Shown: positions 17,215 through 25,530, numbered from the stretch's first letter. The stretch: 39,720 nt of DNA from Candidatus Bathyarchaeia archaeon (GCA_038868075.1 JAWBXB010000011.1:1-39720); one strand, 5' to 3'. Translations and numbers: made by a program. The notes: generated by a model from the letters alone, not told the origin.

Positions 17215-18028
17215 GAATGTTTATTTTACTTATCCTAATGGTGTTGAAGCCCTTAAGGGTGTTTCTCTAAGGGTTGAGGATGGAGAGTTTGTTGCTATAA
17301 TGGGACAGAATGGCGCTGGAAAGACAACATTAGTTAAGCACTTTAATGGCTTACTTAAACCAACTAAAGGCAGAGTTCTAATTGATGGGATTGACACAAG
17401 AAATGTGAGCGTGGCAACCCTATCTAGAAAGGTCGGCTTCGTCTTCCAGAACCCGGACCATCAGCTATTTAGCGAAACGGTTGAGGATGAAATTTTCTTC
17501 GCACTTAAGAATTTCGGTTTTGATGAGAGGGTTATTTCGGAGAGAGTTGATTGGGCACTGAACCTCCTAGACTTAACACAATACCGAAAAACCTCACCTT
17601 TCATGCTAAGCGGGGGTGAAAGAAAGAGAGTAGCTTTAGCCTCTGTTCTAGCATGGGATCCTAAGATCCTAATACTTGATGAGCCAACTATAGGTCAGGA
17701 CAATTATCAAAAAGAGAGACTCCGACAGTTTATAATTCAGATGAACCAGCAGGGCAAAACCGTGATAATAGTGACTCATGACATAGAATTCGTTGTTGAA
17801 TGTGAACCGAGAGTTGTTCTAATGGCGAATGGCAAAATAATTGCTGATGGTGAAGCAAAGAAAATATTGACAGATCCCGAGTTGATCAATAGATCCTCTT
17901 TGGTGTTACCCGAAATAACACAAGTCTTCTTAAGACTTAACGACTTTGGCTTCCCAAGTAACGTTATAAACATTTATGAGGCTAAGCGCTTAATTCTTGA
18001 GAGGCTTAGTGGTGGAGTTAGTAAATGA
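17201..18028 (+). CDS. ecfA2: ECF transporter ATPase A2, probable CTG start
   Basis: Second ATPase of the ECF module: Walker A MGQNGAGKTT, Q-loop VFQNPDHQLF, signature LSGGERKRV, Walker B ILILDEPTI, and TVIIVTHDIEF. The first ATG (17300) lies inside the Walker A strand and would delete beta-strands 1-2. The frame is open upstream and encodes the expected IEVENVYFTYPNGVEALKGV, but contains no ATG, GTG or TTG. A CTG at 17201 sits 7 bases after GAGGGGGTG (17185-17193), so initiation at CTG is the simplest reading and gives 275 residues. It overlaps ecfA1 by 14 bases and ecfT by 4 (ATGA). Confidence 0.85.
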   Translation: MIEVENVYFTYPNGVEALKGVSLRVEDGEFVAIMGQNGAGKTTLVKHFNGLLKPTKGRVLIDGIDTRNVSVATLSRKVGFVFQNPDHQLFSETVEDEIFFALKNFGFDERVISERVDWALNLLDLTQYRKTSPFMLSGGERKRVALASVLAWDPKILILDEPTIGQDNYQKERLRQFIIQMNQQGKTVIIVTHDIEFVVECEPRVVLMANGKIIADGEAKKILTDPELINRSSLVLPEITQVFLRLNDFGFPSNVINIYEAKRLILERLSGGVSK

Positions 18029-18804
18029 GCGTTTTTGACGGCTTAAAATTTAGGAATATTTCGTCACCCATACATAAGATTGATCCTAGGGCTAAGTTCA
18101 TTTATGTGTGTGTTCTATTTGTCATATCTGTCTTATTTAATCAGATTCTCCCACTTTTAATAATATTCCTTCTACAGATCCCCCTAGTTATAATTGCAAA
18201 GGTTAAGAGGGAATGGCTCCGTTTAATCAGGGGCTCAATTTTCTTCGCTATAATAATTTTTGCAATGAATATTCTTTCGCTTTATTTTTATAGTGGTCAG
18301 CAATCACTTGGATCAATCATGGAGTATGCTTTAGCCATGACCCTACGATTCATTGTCTTAGTTGAATCATTCTCGATATTCTTCCTAACAACCTCGCCAG
18401 ATATGCTTGGGTTATCCCTAGAGCAGATAGGGGTCCCCTATGAATTTTGTTTTGCATTCATAACGGCGATAAGATTTGTTCCAGTTCTAGCCGAGGAGGC
18501 ACAAACAATAATAGATGCCCAGAGGTCTCGTGGACTTGAACTTGAAGGCGGAAACTTCATTAAGAGAATAAGAAACTATATACCAATTCTAATACCGTTA
18601 ATAGTAAACGCCATAAGGAGAAGCTTAGAGATGGCGGAAGCAATGGAGTCCAGAGCTTGGGGGGCATCAAAGAAAAGAACAAACATATATACACTGAAGA
18701 TGAGTGGAAGAGATTATGCATTCATCCTCATTTCTATAATCATGCTCTTAATCTCAATTTACACATGGTTATTCATAAAAATACCATCCATACTAATGAG
18801 CTAA
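18025..18804 (+). CDS. ecfT: ECF transporter transmembrane subunit T
   Basis: EcfT (CbiQ family) couples the two ATPases to the S protein. The 259-residue protein has hydrophobic helices around residues 28-70, 75-90, 105-125 and 235-255, and the two cytoplasmic coupling motifs: DAQRSRGLELEGG and AMESRAWGASK (the Ala/Ser-Arg-Gly/Ala motifs that contact EcfA). It begins with ATGA overlapping the ecfA2 stop. No S-component gene lies next to it, so this is likely a group II module that serves S proteins encoded elsewhere. The substrate is not predictable. Confidence 0.9.
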   Translation: MSVFDGLKFRNISSPIHKIDPRAKFIYVCVLFVISVLFNQILPLLIIFLLQIPLVIIAKVKREWLRLIRGSIFFAIIIFAMNILSLYFYSGQQSLGSIMEYALAMTLRFIVLVESFSIFFLTTSPDMLGLSLEQIGVPYEFCFAFITAIRFVPVLAEEAQTIIDAQRSRGLELEGGNFIKRIRNYIPILIPLIVNAIRRSLEMAEAMESRAWGASKKRTNIYTLKMSGRDYAFILISIIMLLISIYTWLFIKIPSILMS

Positions 18805-18899
18805 CCCCATAAAATGGCGTTTTTCAAAGATTCTGCAAACTCTCAGACTTAAATGAAGAAGTCGGAAAGAAAAAGAGTTAAAAAAGTAAGAATAGAAAT

Positions 18900-19097
18900 T
18901 TATCTTAATTTTAGGATTTTCGCTATATTCGCGTCAGGGTCTATTCTTGGAAGTATCTTTCCATTTTTAGAGGTTAACAGAGTTGTTACACCGGGATCAT
19001 GCCCTGAGATTATGCAGTCAGTATGAACTATTATTCCAATCGTTACTGCGCGATTATTAATAATTAATGATTTATGTTTTACGCTAAAGTCACTGTT
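18900..19097 (-). pseudogene. DUF4438-like protein, C-terminal remnant
   Basis: A minus-strand frame with no start and no usable upstream extension encodes about 65 residues: [40 protein letters not shown] and [11 protein letters not shown], ending at TAA (18900-18902). This resembles my recollection of the C-terminus of archaeal and thermophile DUF4438 proteins (HSD..xGHGPGVTTL..S..GKI.P.IDxxANIA). An in-frame stop lies at 19098-19100 and no N-terminal part (about 220 residues) follows. It looks like the surviving end of a deleted gene beside the tRNA integration spot. Confidence 0.5.
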
Positions 19098-19285
19098 TTA
19101 CTCAAATGTCTAAAAACTACATTAAGAATTAGATTTTCCGAGTTCTAGAAAATAGGAGGTCTAAGTCCTAGTGGAAAAGGCTATCGTAATGACCCCAAAC
19201 TTCTAGGTCAGGAAACCCCTAGTTCTAGATGGAATAAGCGCGCCGGATGAAGACTGAATAATAAGCCTACTACAATTGAATGCAC

Positions 19286-19305
19286 CATGGAAAAATTTTT
19301 CCGTG
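19286..19305. repeat. 20-base near-perfect palindrome with A5T5 core
   Basis: CATGG-AAAAATTTTT-CCGTG: the central 14 bases (19289-19302) are a perfect palindrome and the flanks match with one mismatched position pair. It is itself enclosed by the inverted repeat 19269-19278/19312-19321. It could be the tip of a hairpin or a dimeric protein-binding site. Confidence 0.55.
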
Positions 19306-19335
19306 AACCGACAACTGTAGTCAGCTAACAAAGTA

Positions 19336-19353
19336 ACCCTAGATTTCTAGGGT
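19336..19353. repeat. 8-bp inverted repeat with 2-base centre
   Basis: ACCCTAGA-TT-TCTAGGGT. As DNA this is an operator-like palindrome; as RNA a 2-base loop is too tight, so the inner pairs would open. It contains one of four TTCTAG copies in 19143-19350. Confidence 0.6.
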
Positions 19354-19570
19354 AACCCAAGCGGTTTCCAGCCGACTGAGAACCCTATGCCCCCGGAAAA
19401 AGAGTCTATAAGCCATTTATAGGAAGGCTTTAAGTAGCGCTGAGTCTTAACTTTTAGCGTTAGCGGGGTCCGGATGCGGAAAAAGCCGGTTATAAGCCGA
19501 TTAGGTTTAGTTTTTTATGACCCTGAGGGTGAGCTGGGCAATAATATACATGCTTGAGGAGGCGATCCTA

Positions 19571-19918
19571 ATGCCTAAGCCCGGTATGGTTGGCTTAACC
19601 CTGAAGAAAGAAGTTTATGATCTCCTGAAGGCTAAAGCACGAGAGGCAGGAATGGGTGTAAACCAATACCTCGAAAACCTCCTAATAGGCCAGATAGGAT
19701 GGCTCCAGGACCGTCCCGGGACAGTCCCAAACCAGCAGAACATAACCCCTAAAACAGAGCCTGTTTTAATCCTTTTTTCAGGAAAGCAGCAAATTTTGGC
19801 GCCGGGGATGGGATTCGAACCCATGCGCCCCGTAAAGGGGCACTGGATCTCGAGTCCAGCGCATTTCCACTCTGCCACCCCGGCGAGTCTAAAAAACTTA
19901 TTTCAGTCTTCCTCTTAA
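19571..19918 (+). CDS. Small ORF reading into tRNA-Ser, integrase-N-like remnant with RHH-like start
   Basis: ATG 19571 follows GGAGGCGAT (GGAGG 4-9 bases upstream) and encodes [40 protein letters not shown], a ribbon-helix-helix-like beginning. After about 75 residues it enters the tRNA-Ser gene antisense, giving [13 protein letters not shown], then ends at 19918. Reading into the 3' end of a tRNA from the outside is the arrangement left by SSV-type integrases, whose gene is split on integration so that the N-terminal piece overlaps the tRNA. No integrase catalytic part (R..HxxR..Y) is in the window. Only the part before about residue 76 is likely to be meaningful. It may be a dead relic or an expressed small DNA-binding protein. 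Confidence 0.45.
   Translation: MPKPGMVGLTLKKEVYDLLKAKAREAGMGVNQYLENLLIGQIGWLQDRPGTVPNQQNITPKTEPVLILFSGKQQILAPGMGFEPMRPVKGHWISSPAHFHSATPASLKNLFQSSS
19797..19884 (-). tRNA. tRNA-Ser(CGA)
   Basis: Read on the minus strand: 7-bp acceptor stem GCCGGGG (19878-19884) with CCCCGGC (19801-19807), discriminator G at 19800 as in tRNA-Ser, and CCA encoded at 19799-19797. The anticodon stem CTGGA/TCCAG holds the loop CTCGAGA, anticodon CGA, which reads UCG. A long variable arm (GCCCC-TTTA-CGGGGC) is the class II form required for serine or leucine. The T arm is ATGGG-TTCGAAT-CCCAT. No intron is seen. Its 3' half overlaps the antisense small ORF. Confidence 0.95.
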
Positions 19919-19959
19919 AAAGATTTATTTTAGTATCCTAGGGAATGGGGATGTAGTTG

Positions 19960-21084
19960 ATGAGGAGGATGCTACTTTATGGGGCAATAATTAGCTTAGT
20001 TATTGGCTTGGTTGCTGGTTTTTTATTAGAGGGGTGATGATTGAGATGGGAGTAAAAGAATTATATGACCAAATTTTAGAACTTAAGAGAGAGATTGCGG
20101 TAGTTAAGATGGCGATACCGCCACTAAGAAGCATTGCTGAGAAGTGCGGGATTTATATTGGCACTGCTGTAGAGCGTAGTCTCCTTGATATACCGGACTA
20201 CACCCGCATACTTAAGCAGGAATTTAACATATTAACAACCGAGAATGCATTAAAGTTCGGTCTAATTCATCCACAGCCAAATGTGTATTCTTTTAGCGAC
20301 GCGGACTATATAATTAGCTCTGCTGAGTCTAATAGGATGAAGGTTCGCGGGCATACGCTTATCTGGCATCAGCAACTCCCTGAATGGATTACTCAGGGAA
20401 ATTATACTCATGAGGAGTGGATAAATATTCTGTGTGAGCATATAATGACTGTCGTGGGACATTATAGGGGAAGAATATATGCATGGGATGTGGTTAATGA
20501 GGCTATAGCTGACGATGGAACATTAAGGGATACTGTTTGGCTGAGGAATATTGGTCCAGAATATATTGAGATGGCTTTTAGGTGGGCGCATGAAGCAGAC
20601 CCGCAAGCCCTACTCTTTTACAACGACTACGGCGCTGAAGGTTTAAATGCAAAATCCGACGCCATATATAATCTTGTTAAGGGGCTTCTGGAGAAGGGCG
20701 TTCCAATACATGGCGTTGGTTTACAGATGCATATAAGCCTAGAGAATCCGCCAAACCCGCAGGAAGTAGCGGCTAACATTAAACGCCTAAATGACCTAGG
20801 TTTAGAGGTTCACATAACCGAGATGGACGTCAGAATTAGAATGCCCGCTAAATGGGAAGACTTTATTAGGCAAGCGGAGATATACCGCGATATCCTCAAA
20901 GTATGCCTATCCGCAGATAACTGTAAAGCTTTCATGATGTGGGGGTTTCACAGACAAATATTCTTGGATACCGGGCTATTTCAGCGGTTATGGCGCGGCT
21001 TTAATCTTTAATGAATCCTATGCGCCGAAGCCAGCGTATTATTATATTGCGGCAACCATCATAGAGCACTTAACCAAGAAGTAA
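19960..21084 (+). pseudogene. GH10 endo-beta-1,4-xylanase, interrupted by two frameshifts
   Basis: The main frame (GTG 20034 or ATG 20046, to 21011) encodes the GH10 TIM barrel: RGHTLIWHQQLPEW, WDVVNEAI with the acid/base Glu, LLFYNDYGAE, GVGLQMH, and HITEMDVRI with the nucleophile Glu. After KAFMMWGF the frame turns to nonsense. Dropping one base in 20943-20949 (GGGTTTC) restores [20 protein letters not shown] and the usual end to TAA 21082-21084. Upstream, 19960-20037 encodes a 25-residue hydrophobic peptide (MRRMLLYGAIISLVIGLVAG); one more G in the run 20031-20034 would fuse it as a membrane anchor followed by a coiled-coil-like linker. Undoing both shifts gives an anchored extracellular xylanase. 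Both are in G-runs, so sequence error is possible. Confidence 0.75.
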
Positions 21085-21163
21085 CTTAAGCATGCGTAAA
21101 AGATTTAACCAAAAGGTATTTCTTTTTGTTCATGCCTTTATTTCTTTGGTTGAAGGGTTAGAT

Positions 21164-21370
21164 ATGCCTTACTGTCCTGAATGTGGAGGTGAAATGCTTT
21201 ATATAAGTCGTACAAAACATTATGTTTGCCGTAGCTGCGGATTATCACTTACATATCAAGAGCTTTTCGAAATTAAAGAAAAAACTAGAGAATCTTATAG
21301 GCAAGATGAAGATGAACGTAAAAAGATGAGAAAGGAATACCTACAATGGTGGCTCTCAAAAAAGAAGTAG
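21164..21370 (+). CDS. Small zinc-ribbon protein
   Basis: A 68-residue protein starting MPYCPECGGEMLYISRTKHY with a second pair CRSCG, a typical CxxC-15-CxxC zinc ribbon, then a charged helix ending EYLQWWLSKKK. The frame is open from ATG 21092 but the extra 24 residues are hydrophobic and unrelated, so ATG 21164 at the zinc ribbon is preferred. Similar small proteins occur across archaea of this kind without a known role; nucleic-acid binding is a guess. It is convergent with the surface-protein gene, with 102 bases of T-rich DNA between. Confidence 0.75.
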   Translation: MPYCPECGGEMLYISRTKHYVCRSCGLSLTYQELFEIKEKTRESYRQDEDERKKMRKEYLQWWLSKKK

Positions 21371-21472
21371 TTTCCACTTTTCTTTTCCCAATTTTGCTAG
21401 ATGCACTTTTTAATTAATCATTTTCCTTCAAAGTTTTTGATATTAATTAAAAAATTAGAGTGAGTGGTATAT
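21371..21472. terminator. T-rich convergent intergenic region
   Basis: Between the zinc-ribbon gene and the surface-protein gene, both ending here, the plus strand carries TTTTCTTTTCCCAATTTT shortly after the first stop, and TTTTTTAAT-like runs occur toward the other. T-runs are the usual archaeal termination signal. Pattern match only. Confidence 0.3.
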
Positions 21473-22981
21473 TTAGGCGCGAAGAGATTTTTTACCCCTG
21501 TATCGTCTCAATCTCAAAAGGAAGAATACTGCAACCGCCGCTACAATAGCTGCTGGCGCTACGTATGTCAATATTATTGTCATAATATCCTGTGCTTTTT
21601 CTAGGAATTTCTCTGGGATATTGTATGTTGCATCAAGGTCTAGTGGTTCTATTAGGTAGCTTCCCCAATCGTCCCATGCGCTTCCAGAAGCCAATATCTG
21701 TATTATGATGTGTTTGTTTGCTTTCACCGTGTGTGGTCCGGACTCCATTAGTCGGAACTCATCCTTCCTCATCTGCACAGTATTCCCATCTATCATAGCC
21801 GTCAAATCATCAGGCGCGAATAGAATAGCCATCGTCGGAGCATAAAACCTTATCTCCTGATTAGGCCTAGCACCAATAAAAGTAATATCATCCCCGAGGA
21901 ACTCTAGAAGCGCTTGACCCTCCGTCTGCCCAACCATGAAGCATATGTTCCCCTCACTCTTAACTATAAGCTTAAATCTTCCAGACTCATTAACCGCTAA
22001 TGTGTACGCCCAGTATTCCCCGTTCTCAACCTCACTCTCAGTAAACGTCCTCTCAGCTATAACATTTAATGAATCATCATAAACAGTAACCTTACCAGGC
22101 TCAAGAGGTAAAACAATAAATATTGCAGCCCGAGCCTCATCCTCAAGGGTTAATGTTAGCGGGGTATAGAATAGTTTTCCAGCGTAGCCGCCAGTAACAG
22201 CTGGAACAGCCACAAAATCGCCTAGAGCACTTGAGCAAACCATTACATCACCAGTGGATGTGAGATGATAAACTATATTCTGTCCAGCACCACCCTCATA
22301 CCCAAGAAAATTCTTTCTAGTGCGTAGAACAATAGTATGCGACGCACGCGGACTTAGACTGCCACTACCAGACCATCGCCCCACAACATCTGAGACTTCC
22401 CATTCACAATTCTCTAGAGCTGTTAAGAAGAAGTTGTACCCTATTCTTTGCTTTGAATACGAGCTGGAATGTGAAGCTGCTGCTGGCATGAATATGAATT
22501 CTCTGCCCCTAAAGCCTCCGGTTACCGTTGGATAGAATGTGCTGAACCCTCCAATAAACCAGCCTACCCCTCCAGGATCATAGGCGTAGAATCCTCCTGA
22601 GAGCATTACGCCAATCCTTCTTGTTGATATTACTTTAAAGAATAGTCCATACTCTAGGAAGTAGAATTTCCTCTCAAACCTATTTATAGTATCAGAGTAT
22701 AGCAGTGTATTCGTGTAAATATTCCAGATCTCAAAATGAGTACCATCCTCAAAACCAACAACATCCAAAATCGCCACTCCAGGTGGAACAGGCGTCACAA
22801 CCATTGTTCCATTTATTAGCTCATCAACGTTAGCCGGAATATTTGTTGATGGTGGAACATAACCGTAGTAAACATGCTCCGTATTCTCGTTTGGCATGAT
22901 ACTAAATGCTTCAGGTACTGTTGCGAAGAGAAAAGCTAACATTAATAAGGCTGCGATTTTTCCCCATACAGTTTTATTCAA
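21473..22981 (-). CDS. Large secreted surface protein with C-terminal membrane anchor
   Basis: 502 residues. An N-terminal signal peptide (KIAALLMLAFLFATVPEAFS) leads a beta-rich ectodomain with repeated units (GFEDGTHFEIWNIYTNTLLY, GGFRGREFIFMPAAASHSSS, ASHTIVLRTRKNF). Near the C-terminus one helix (YVAPAAIVAAVAVFFLLRL) is followed by the basic tail RRYRGKKSLRA, which keeps the end inside the cell. The ectodomain recalls IgGFc-binding-type beta repeats, but I cannot name the family with confidence. TTG 22981 is preceded by GGTG. A cell-surface or S-layer-associated role is inferred from topology alone. Confidence 0.7.
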   Translation of the reverse strand: MNKTVWGKIAALLMLAFLFATVPEAFSIMPNENTEHVYYGYVPPSTNIPANVDELINGTMVVTPVPPGVAILDVVGFEDGTHFEIWNIYTNTLLYSDTINRFERKFYFLEYGLFFKVISTRRIGVMLSGGFYAYDPGGVGWFIGGFSTFYPTVTGGFRGREFIFMPAAASHSSSYSKQRIGYNFFLTALENCEWEVSDVVGRWSGSGSLSPRASHTIVLRTRKNFLGYEGGAGQNIVYHLTSTGDVMVCSSALGDFVAVPAVTGGYAGKLFYTPLTLTLEDEARAAIFIVLPLEPGKVTVYDDSLNVIAERTFTESEVENGEYWAYTLAVNESGRFKLIVKSEGNICFMVGQTEGQALLEFLGDDITFIGARPNQEIRFYAPTMAILFAPDDLTAMIDGNTVQMRKDEFRLMESGPHTVKANKHIIIQILASGSAWDDWGSYLIEPLDLDATYNIPEKFLEKAQDIMTIILTYVAPAAIVAAVAVFFLLRLRRYRGKKSLRA

Positions 22982-23047
22982 ATTTTATACACCATTTTTA
23001 ATATAAGAGTAATAATTTAACTTAAAAAAGTTACGTTCCAGACAGGG

Positions 23048-24523
23048 TTAATTATCACTTTTAGTATTCGGTGAGGACTTATCTGAAGAAAACTCAAAAT
23101 TAGCATGTTTCCACTTTGTTTTCCCGGGTGCATCTTCGATGATGAAGCCGAGTTTCCGCATCTCCTCTCTTATTTTATCCGATATCTCCCATTCCCTTCT
23201 TTCCCTCATTTCTTGCCTTATTTCGAGGAGTAAGTTCACTAATCCGTTTAGTATGGTCTCTAGGTTCGCAGCAACCTCTTTTTTCTTAAACTGAAGTTCT
23301 ATACCTAAAATCTCCATGAGAGTGCTAAGTTTATTATAGACCTCCTTCTTAGCTGAGGATTCGATCTCAGCATTTCTGTCAGCATAGTTATTTATGGCTT
23401 TAACAATGGCAAATATTGCTGAAATGGCTAGTGGTGTGTTGAAGTCATCGTCCATTGCATTCTCAAATTCTCTTTCAGCCCTCCGCACTTCCTCCAGGAG
23501 ATTCTCTTCGGCTTGCGTTCTTTCGGATCTTTCTCTCAGTGAAAAAAGTCTCTCCACGGCATTAATAATCTTCTTAAGGTTATTTTCTGCAATCCTGAGG
23601 TTTTCCTTGTTGAAGTCAAGCGGGCTCCTATAATGGGCGGATATCAGGAAGAACCTTAATACTTGCGGATCATAGATTTTTAAAGCATCCCTAACGGTAA
23701 CAAAGTTTCCAAGAGATTTTGACATCTTCTGCCCCTCAACAGTAAGCCACTCATTATGCATCCAATATCTGGCAAATGTTTTTCCAGTTAGGGCTTCAGC
23801 TTGAGCTATCTCATTCTCATGGTGTGGGAAAATTAAATCTTTACCTCCCATATGGATGTCAAAGGTTTCACCCAAATACTTCATTGCCATTGTTGAGCAC
23901 TCAATATGCCAGCCTGGTCTACCCCAGCCCCATGGGCTATGCCAGCCTGGCTCCCCCTCCTTCTGAGCCTTCCATAATGCGAAGTCCGCTGGATTCCTCT
24001 TTTTCGGATTTATCTCTATTCTAGCGCCCATTTCTAGGGCTTCCATCTTGTTTCCAGATAGCTTACCATAATCCTCAAACTTTGTTATGTCAAAGTATAC
24101 GTCTCCATCAACTTGATAGGCGTATCCCCTCTCAATAAGCTTCTGAATAGCTTCTATCATTTCGGATATGTGCTGTGTTGCCCTTGGATTAACATCCGGT
24201 TTCTTTATATTTAATGCGGATATATCTTCAAAGTACACTTCACTATATAATTCGCTTATCTGCTGTAGGCTCATTCCTGTTTCCTGAGCACGTCTAATTA
24301 TTTTATCATCTACATCAGTTATGTTACTCACAAGTATAACTCTAAAACCTTTATATTCAAGGTATCTACGTACAACATCTGCAACAACGAATGCCCTTGC
24401 ATTTCCAACATGGATGAAATCATATACTGTTGGACCACAAACATATATACGGACTTCACCTTCACGTAAAGGCATGAATTCTTCCTTCTGCATGCCCATT
24501 GTGTTAAAGATTTTTAAGACCAT
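23048..24523 (-). CDS. cysS: Cysteinyl-tRNA synthetase
   Basis: CysS charges tRNA-Cys. The 491-residue class I synthetase shows [17 protein letters not shown] (zinc-binding Cys and the HIGH-type HVGN), [14 protein letters not shown], the second zinc motif [21 protein letters not shown], and KMSKSLGNF, followed by the DALR-type helical domain and a C-terminal anticodon part. Length is normal. Its presence means this archaeon charges Cys directly rather than relying only on the SepRS/SepCysS route. ATG 24523 has only a weak upstream purine stretch. It stands alone between two membrane or surface genes. Confidence 0.96.
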   Translation of the reverse strand: MVLKIFNTMGMQKEEFMPLREGEVRIYVCGPTVYDFIHVGNARAFVVADVVRRYLEYKGFRVILVSNITDVDDKIIRRAQETGMSLQQISELYSEVYFEDISALNIKKPDVNPRATQHISEMIEAIQKLIERGYAYQVDGDVYFDITKFEDYGKLSGNKMEALEMGARIEINPKKRNPADFALWKAQKEGEPGWHSPWGWGRPGWHIECSTMAMKYLGETFDIHMGGKDLIFPHHENEIAQAEALTGKTFARYWMHNEWLTVEGQKMSKSLGNFVTVRDALKIYDPQVLRFFLISAHYRSPLDFNKENLRIAENNLKKIINAVERLFSLRERSERTQAEENLLEEVRRAEREFENAMDDDFNTPLAISAIFAIVKAINNYADRNAEIESSAKKEVYNKLSTLMEILGIELQFKKKEVAANLETILNGLVNLLLEIRQEMRERREWEISDKIREEMRKLGFIIEDAPGKTKWKHANFEFSSDKSSPNTKSDN

Positions 24524-24570
24524 AAACAGCGCCCATTCCGTTAATTCGCTAAAATAAGATTCCTTCAGGC

Positions 24571-25266
24571 TTATATATAAATTGATTTTAAGCGAAATTT
24601 GCCCATAATTTTATCAAGAATCTTTAAGAGCATATCTCTACTTTTGCTCCAAGAAACTATTATACATAGGGCTATTGATGCGAAGAGAATTATTGTTGAT
24701 ATAATTATCTCCTCAACAGCTGATTTCAACTCCATGAAAATGATGCTGCCAACTATTGCTCCAACAGAATATAATGTGGTTTTCCCAATTATCTGAATTA
24801 ATATTAGTTTCCAAAGTGGGAGATGTAATGAACCTGCCAAGAGCATTATCGGTGTATCGGGAAGCGGTGAGGAAGCGAATATTAATGCCATTAAGAGACC
24901 ATACTTCTCAATTCGCTTATATGAAGATGCTTTATTCCGTTCACTTGAGTTAAAAATCTCTTTTATACTTGACCCCCAATAATAGGCAACTATCTCGCCA
25001 AACGCCCCTCCTAGTCCCGCTGTTAACCCTAAAATAATTGGATTATATATTTCAGTCAATGGTAGGAAGATTGGTATAAATAGGCCTCTGGCGACAATCG
25101 TTAAGTGACTAAATAGTGCAGCTAAAAAAACGCCTAGTAGCCCATAATTTCCTAAGGAGTCACCATTTATGAATCTTCCATAAAGAATGAGAAATGAAAA
25201 TACCATGCTAATAATGGCACCAAGCAGTTTTATTAGAGCCTTAGATTTTTTCTTCATTTCTTTCAA
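24571..25266 (-). CDS. VTT/DedA-family (YqaA-like) membrane protein
   Basis: A 231-residue protein with about six hydrophobic segments. The VTT (SNARE-associated/DedA) signature is seen as GLTAGLGGAFGEIVAYYWGS, then KYGLLMALIFASSPLPDTPI and LPLWKLILIQIIGKTTLYSV, i.e. the G..GA..GE..Y motif and the re-entrant SPLPD loop followed by G(K/R). Relatives are lipid scramblases or transporters, and some act in membrane homeostasis. The start may be TTG 25266 or ATG 25257, neither with a good ribosome-binding site. It lies upstream of cysS on the same strand. Confidence 0.75.
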   Translation of the reverse strand: MKEMKKKSKALIKLLGAIISMVFSFLILYGRFINGDSLGNYGLLGVFLAALFSHLTIVARGLFIPIFLPLTEIYNPIILGLTAGLGGAFGEIVAYYWGSSIKEIFNSSERNKASSYKRIEKYGLLMALIFASSPLPDTPIMLLAGSLHLPLWKLILIQIIGKTTLYSVGAIVGSIIFMELKSAVEEIIISTIILFASIALCIIVSWSKSRDMLLKILDKIMGKFRLKSIYI

Positions 25267-25530
25267 CTCAATAATGCCTCTGAGAATATTTTAGCACCAT
25301 TACATCTCACAGAATGTTAAATGCATTATTAAGAACTTTTCATAAAAACCTCTTTTTATTCAGGACCATATCGTAGTACTTTAGCGGATCAGCCAATTAA
25401 TGAGTGTAAATTTCATAGACCACTTCAGAAAACTCATTTCTAGAGATTTTTCTTCAATATTTTTAATCTATTTCTATTATTCTCAACATTATTATGCGTT
25501 TTTATTCTTAGAAGTATTTAGGGATTAGCT

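Larger units (their letters stand above)
19140..19516 (+). ncRNA. Candidate structured RNA or mobile-element end
   Basis: Possible helices, all read directly: 19269-19278 with 19312-19321 (10 pairs, one mismatch) enclosing a 20-base near-palindrome; 19336-19343 with 19346-19353 (8 pairs); 19406-19411 with 19417-19422 (6 pairs, 5-base loop); and CCCCG 19391-19395 with CGGGG 19464-19468 closing the latter. A T-rich run (19506-19516) could end a plus-strand transcript. I could not match it to SRP RNA, RNase P RNA, a tRNA or a C/D guide. The strand is a guess from the T-run. It could equally be the terminal region of an integrated element next to the tRNA. Confidence 0.25.
18805..19570. other. 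Long non-coding stretch with a gene remnant and inverted repeats
   Basis: No intact gene lies between ecfT and the small ORF at 19571. The left part is AT-rich and holds the DUF4438-like remnant. From about 19140 GC rises to roughly 46% (counted over 19201-19500) and inverted repeats and TTCTAG/CCTAG motifs cluster, ending in a T-run at 19511-19516. This may be a non-coding RNA, a transposon or provirus end, or both. Confidence 0.6.

Noticed and set aside
17300-18028. ecfA2 starting at ATG 17300
   Set aside because: This would place the start in the strand before Walker A and delete conserved strands that are encoded upstream in the same frame behind a good ribosome-binding site.
19615-19878. 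87-residue minus-strand frame spanning the tRNA gene
   Set aside because: It is translated tRNA sequence plus antisense of the small ORF, with no start signal or family.
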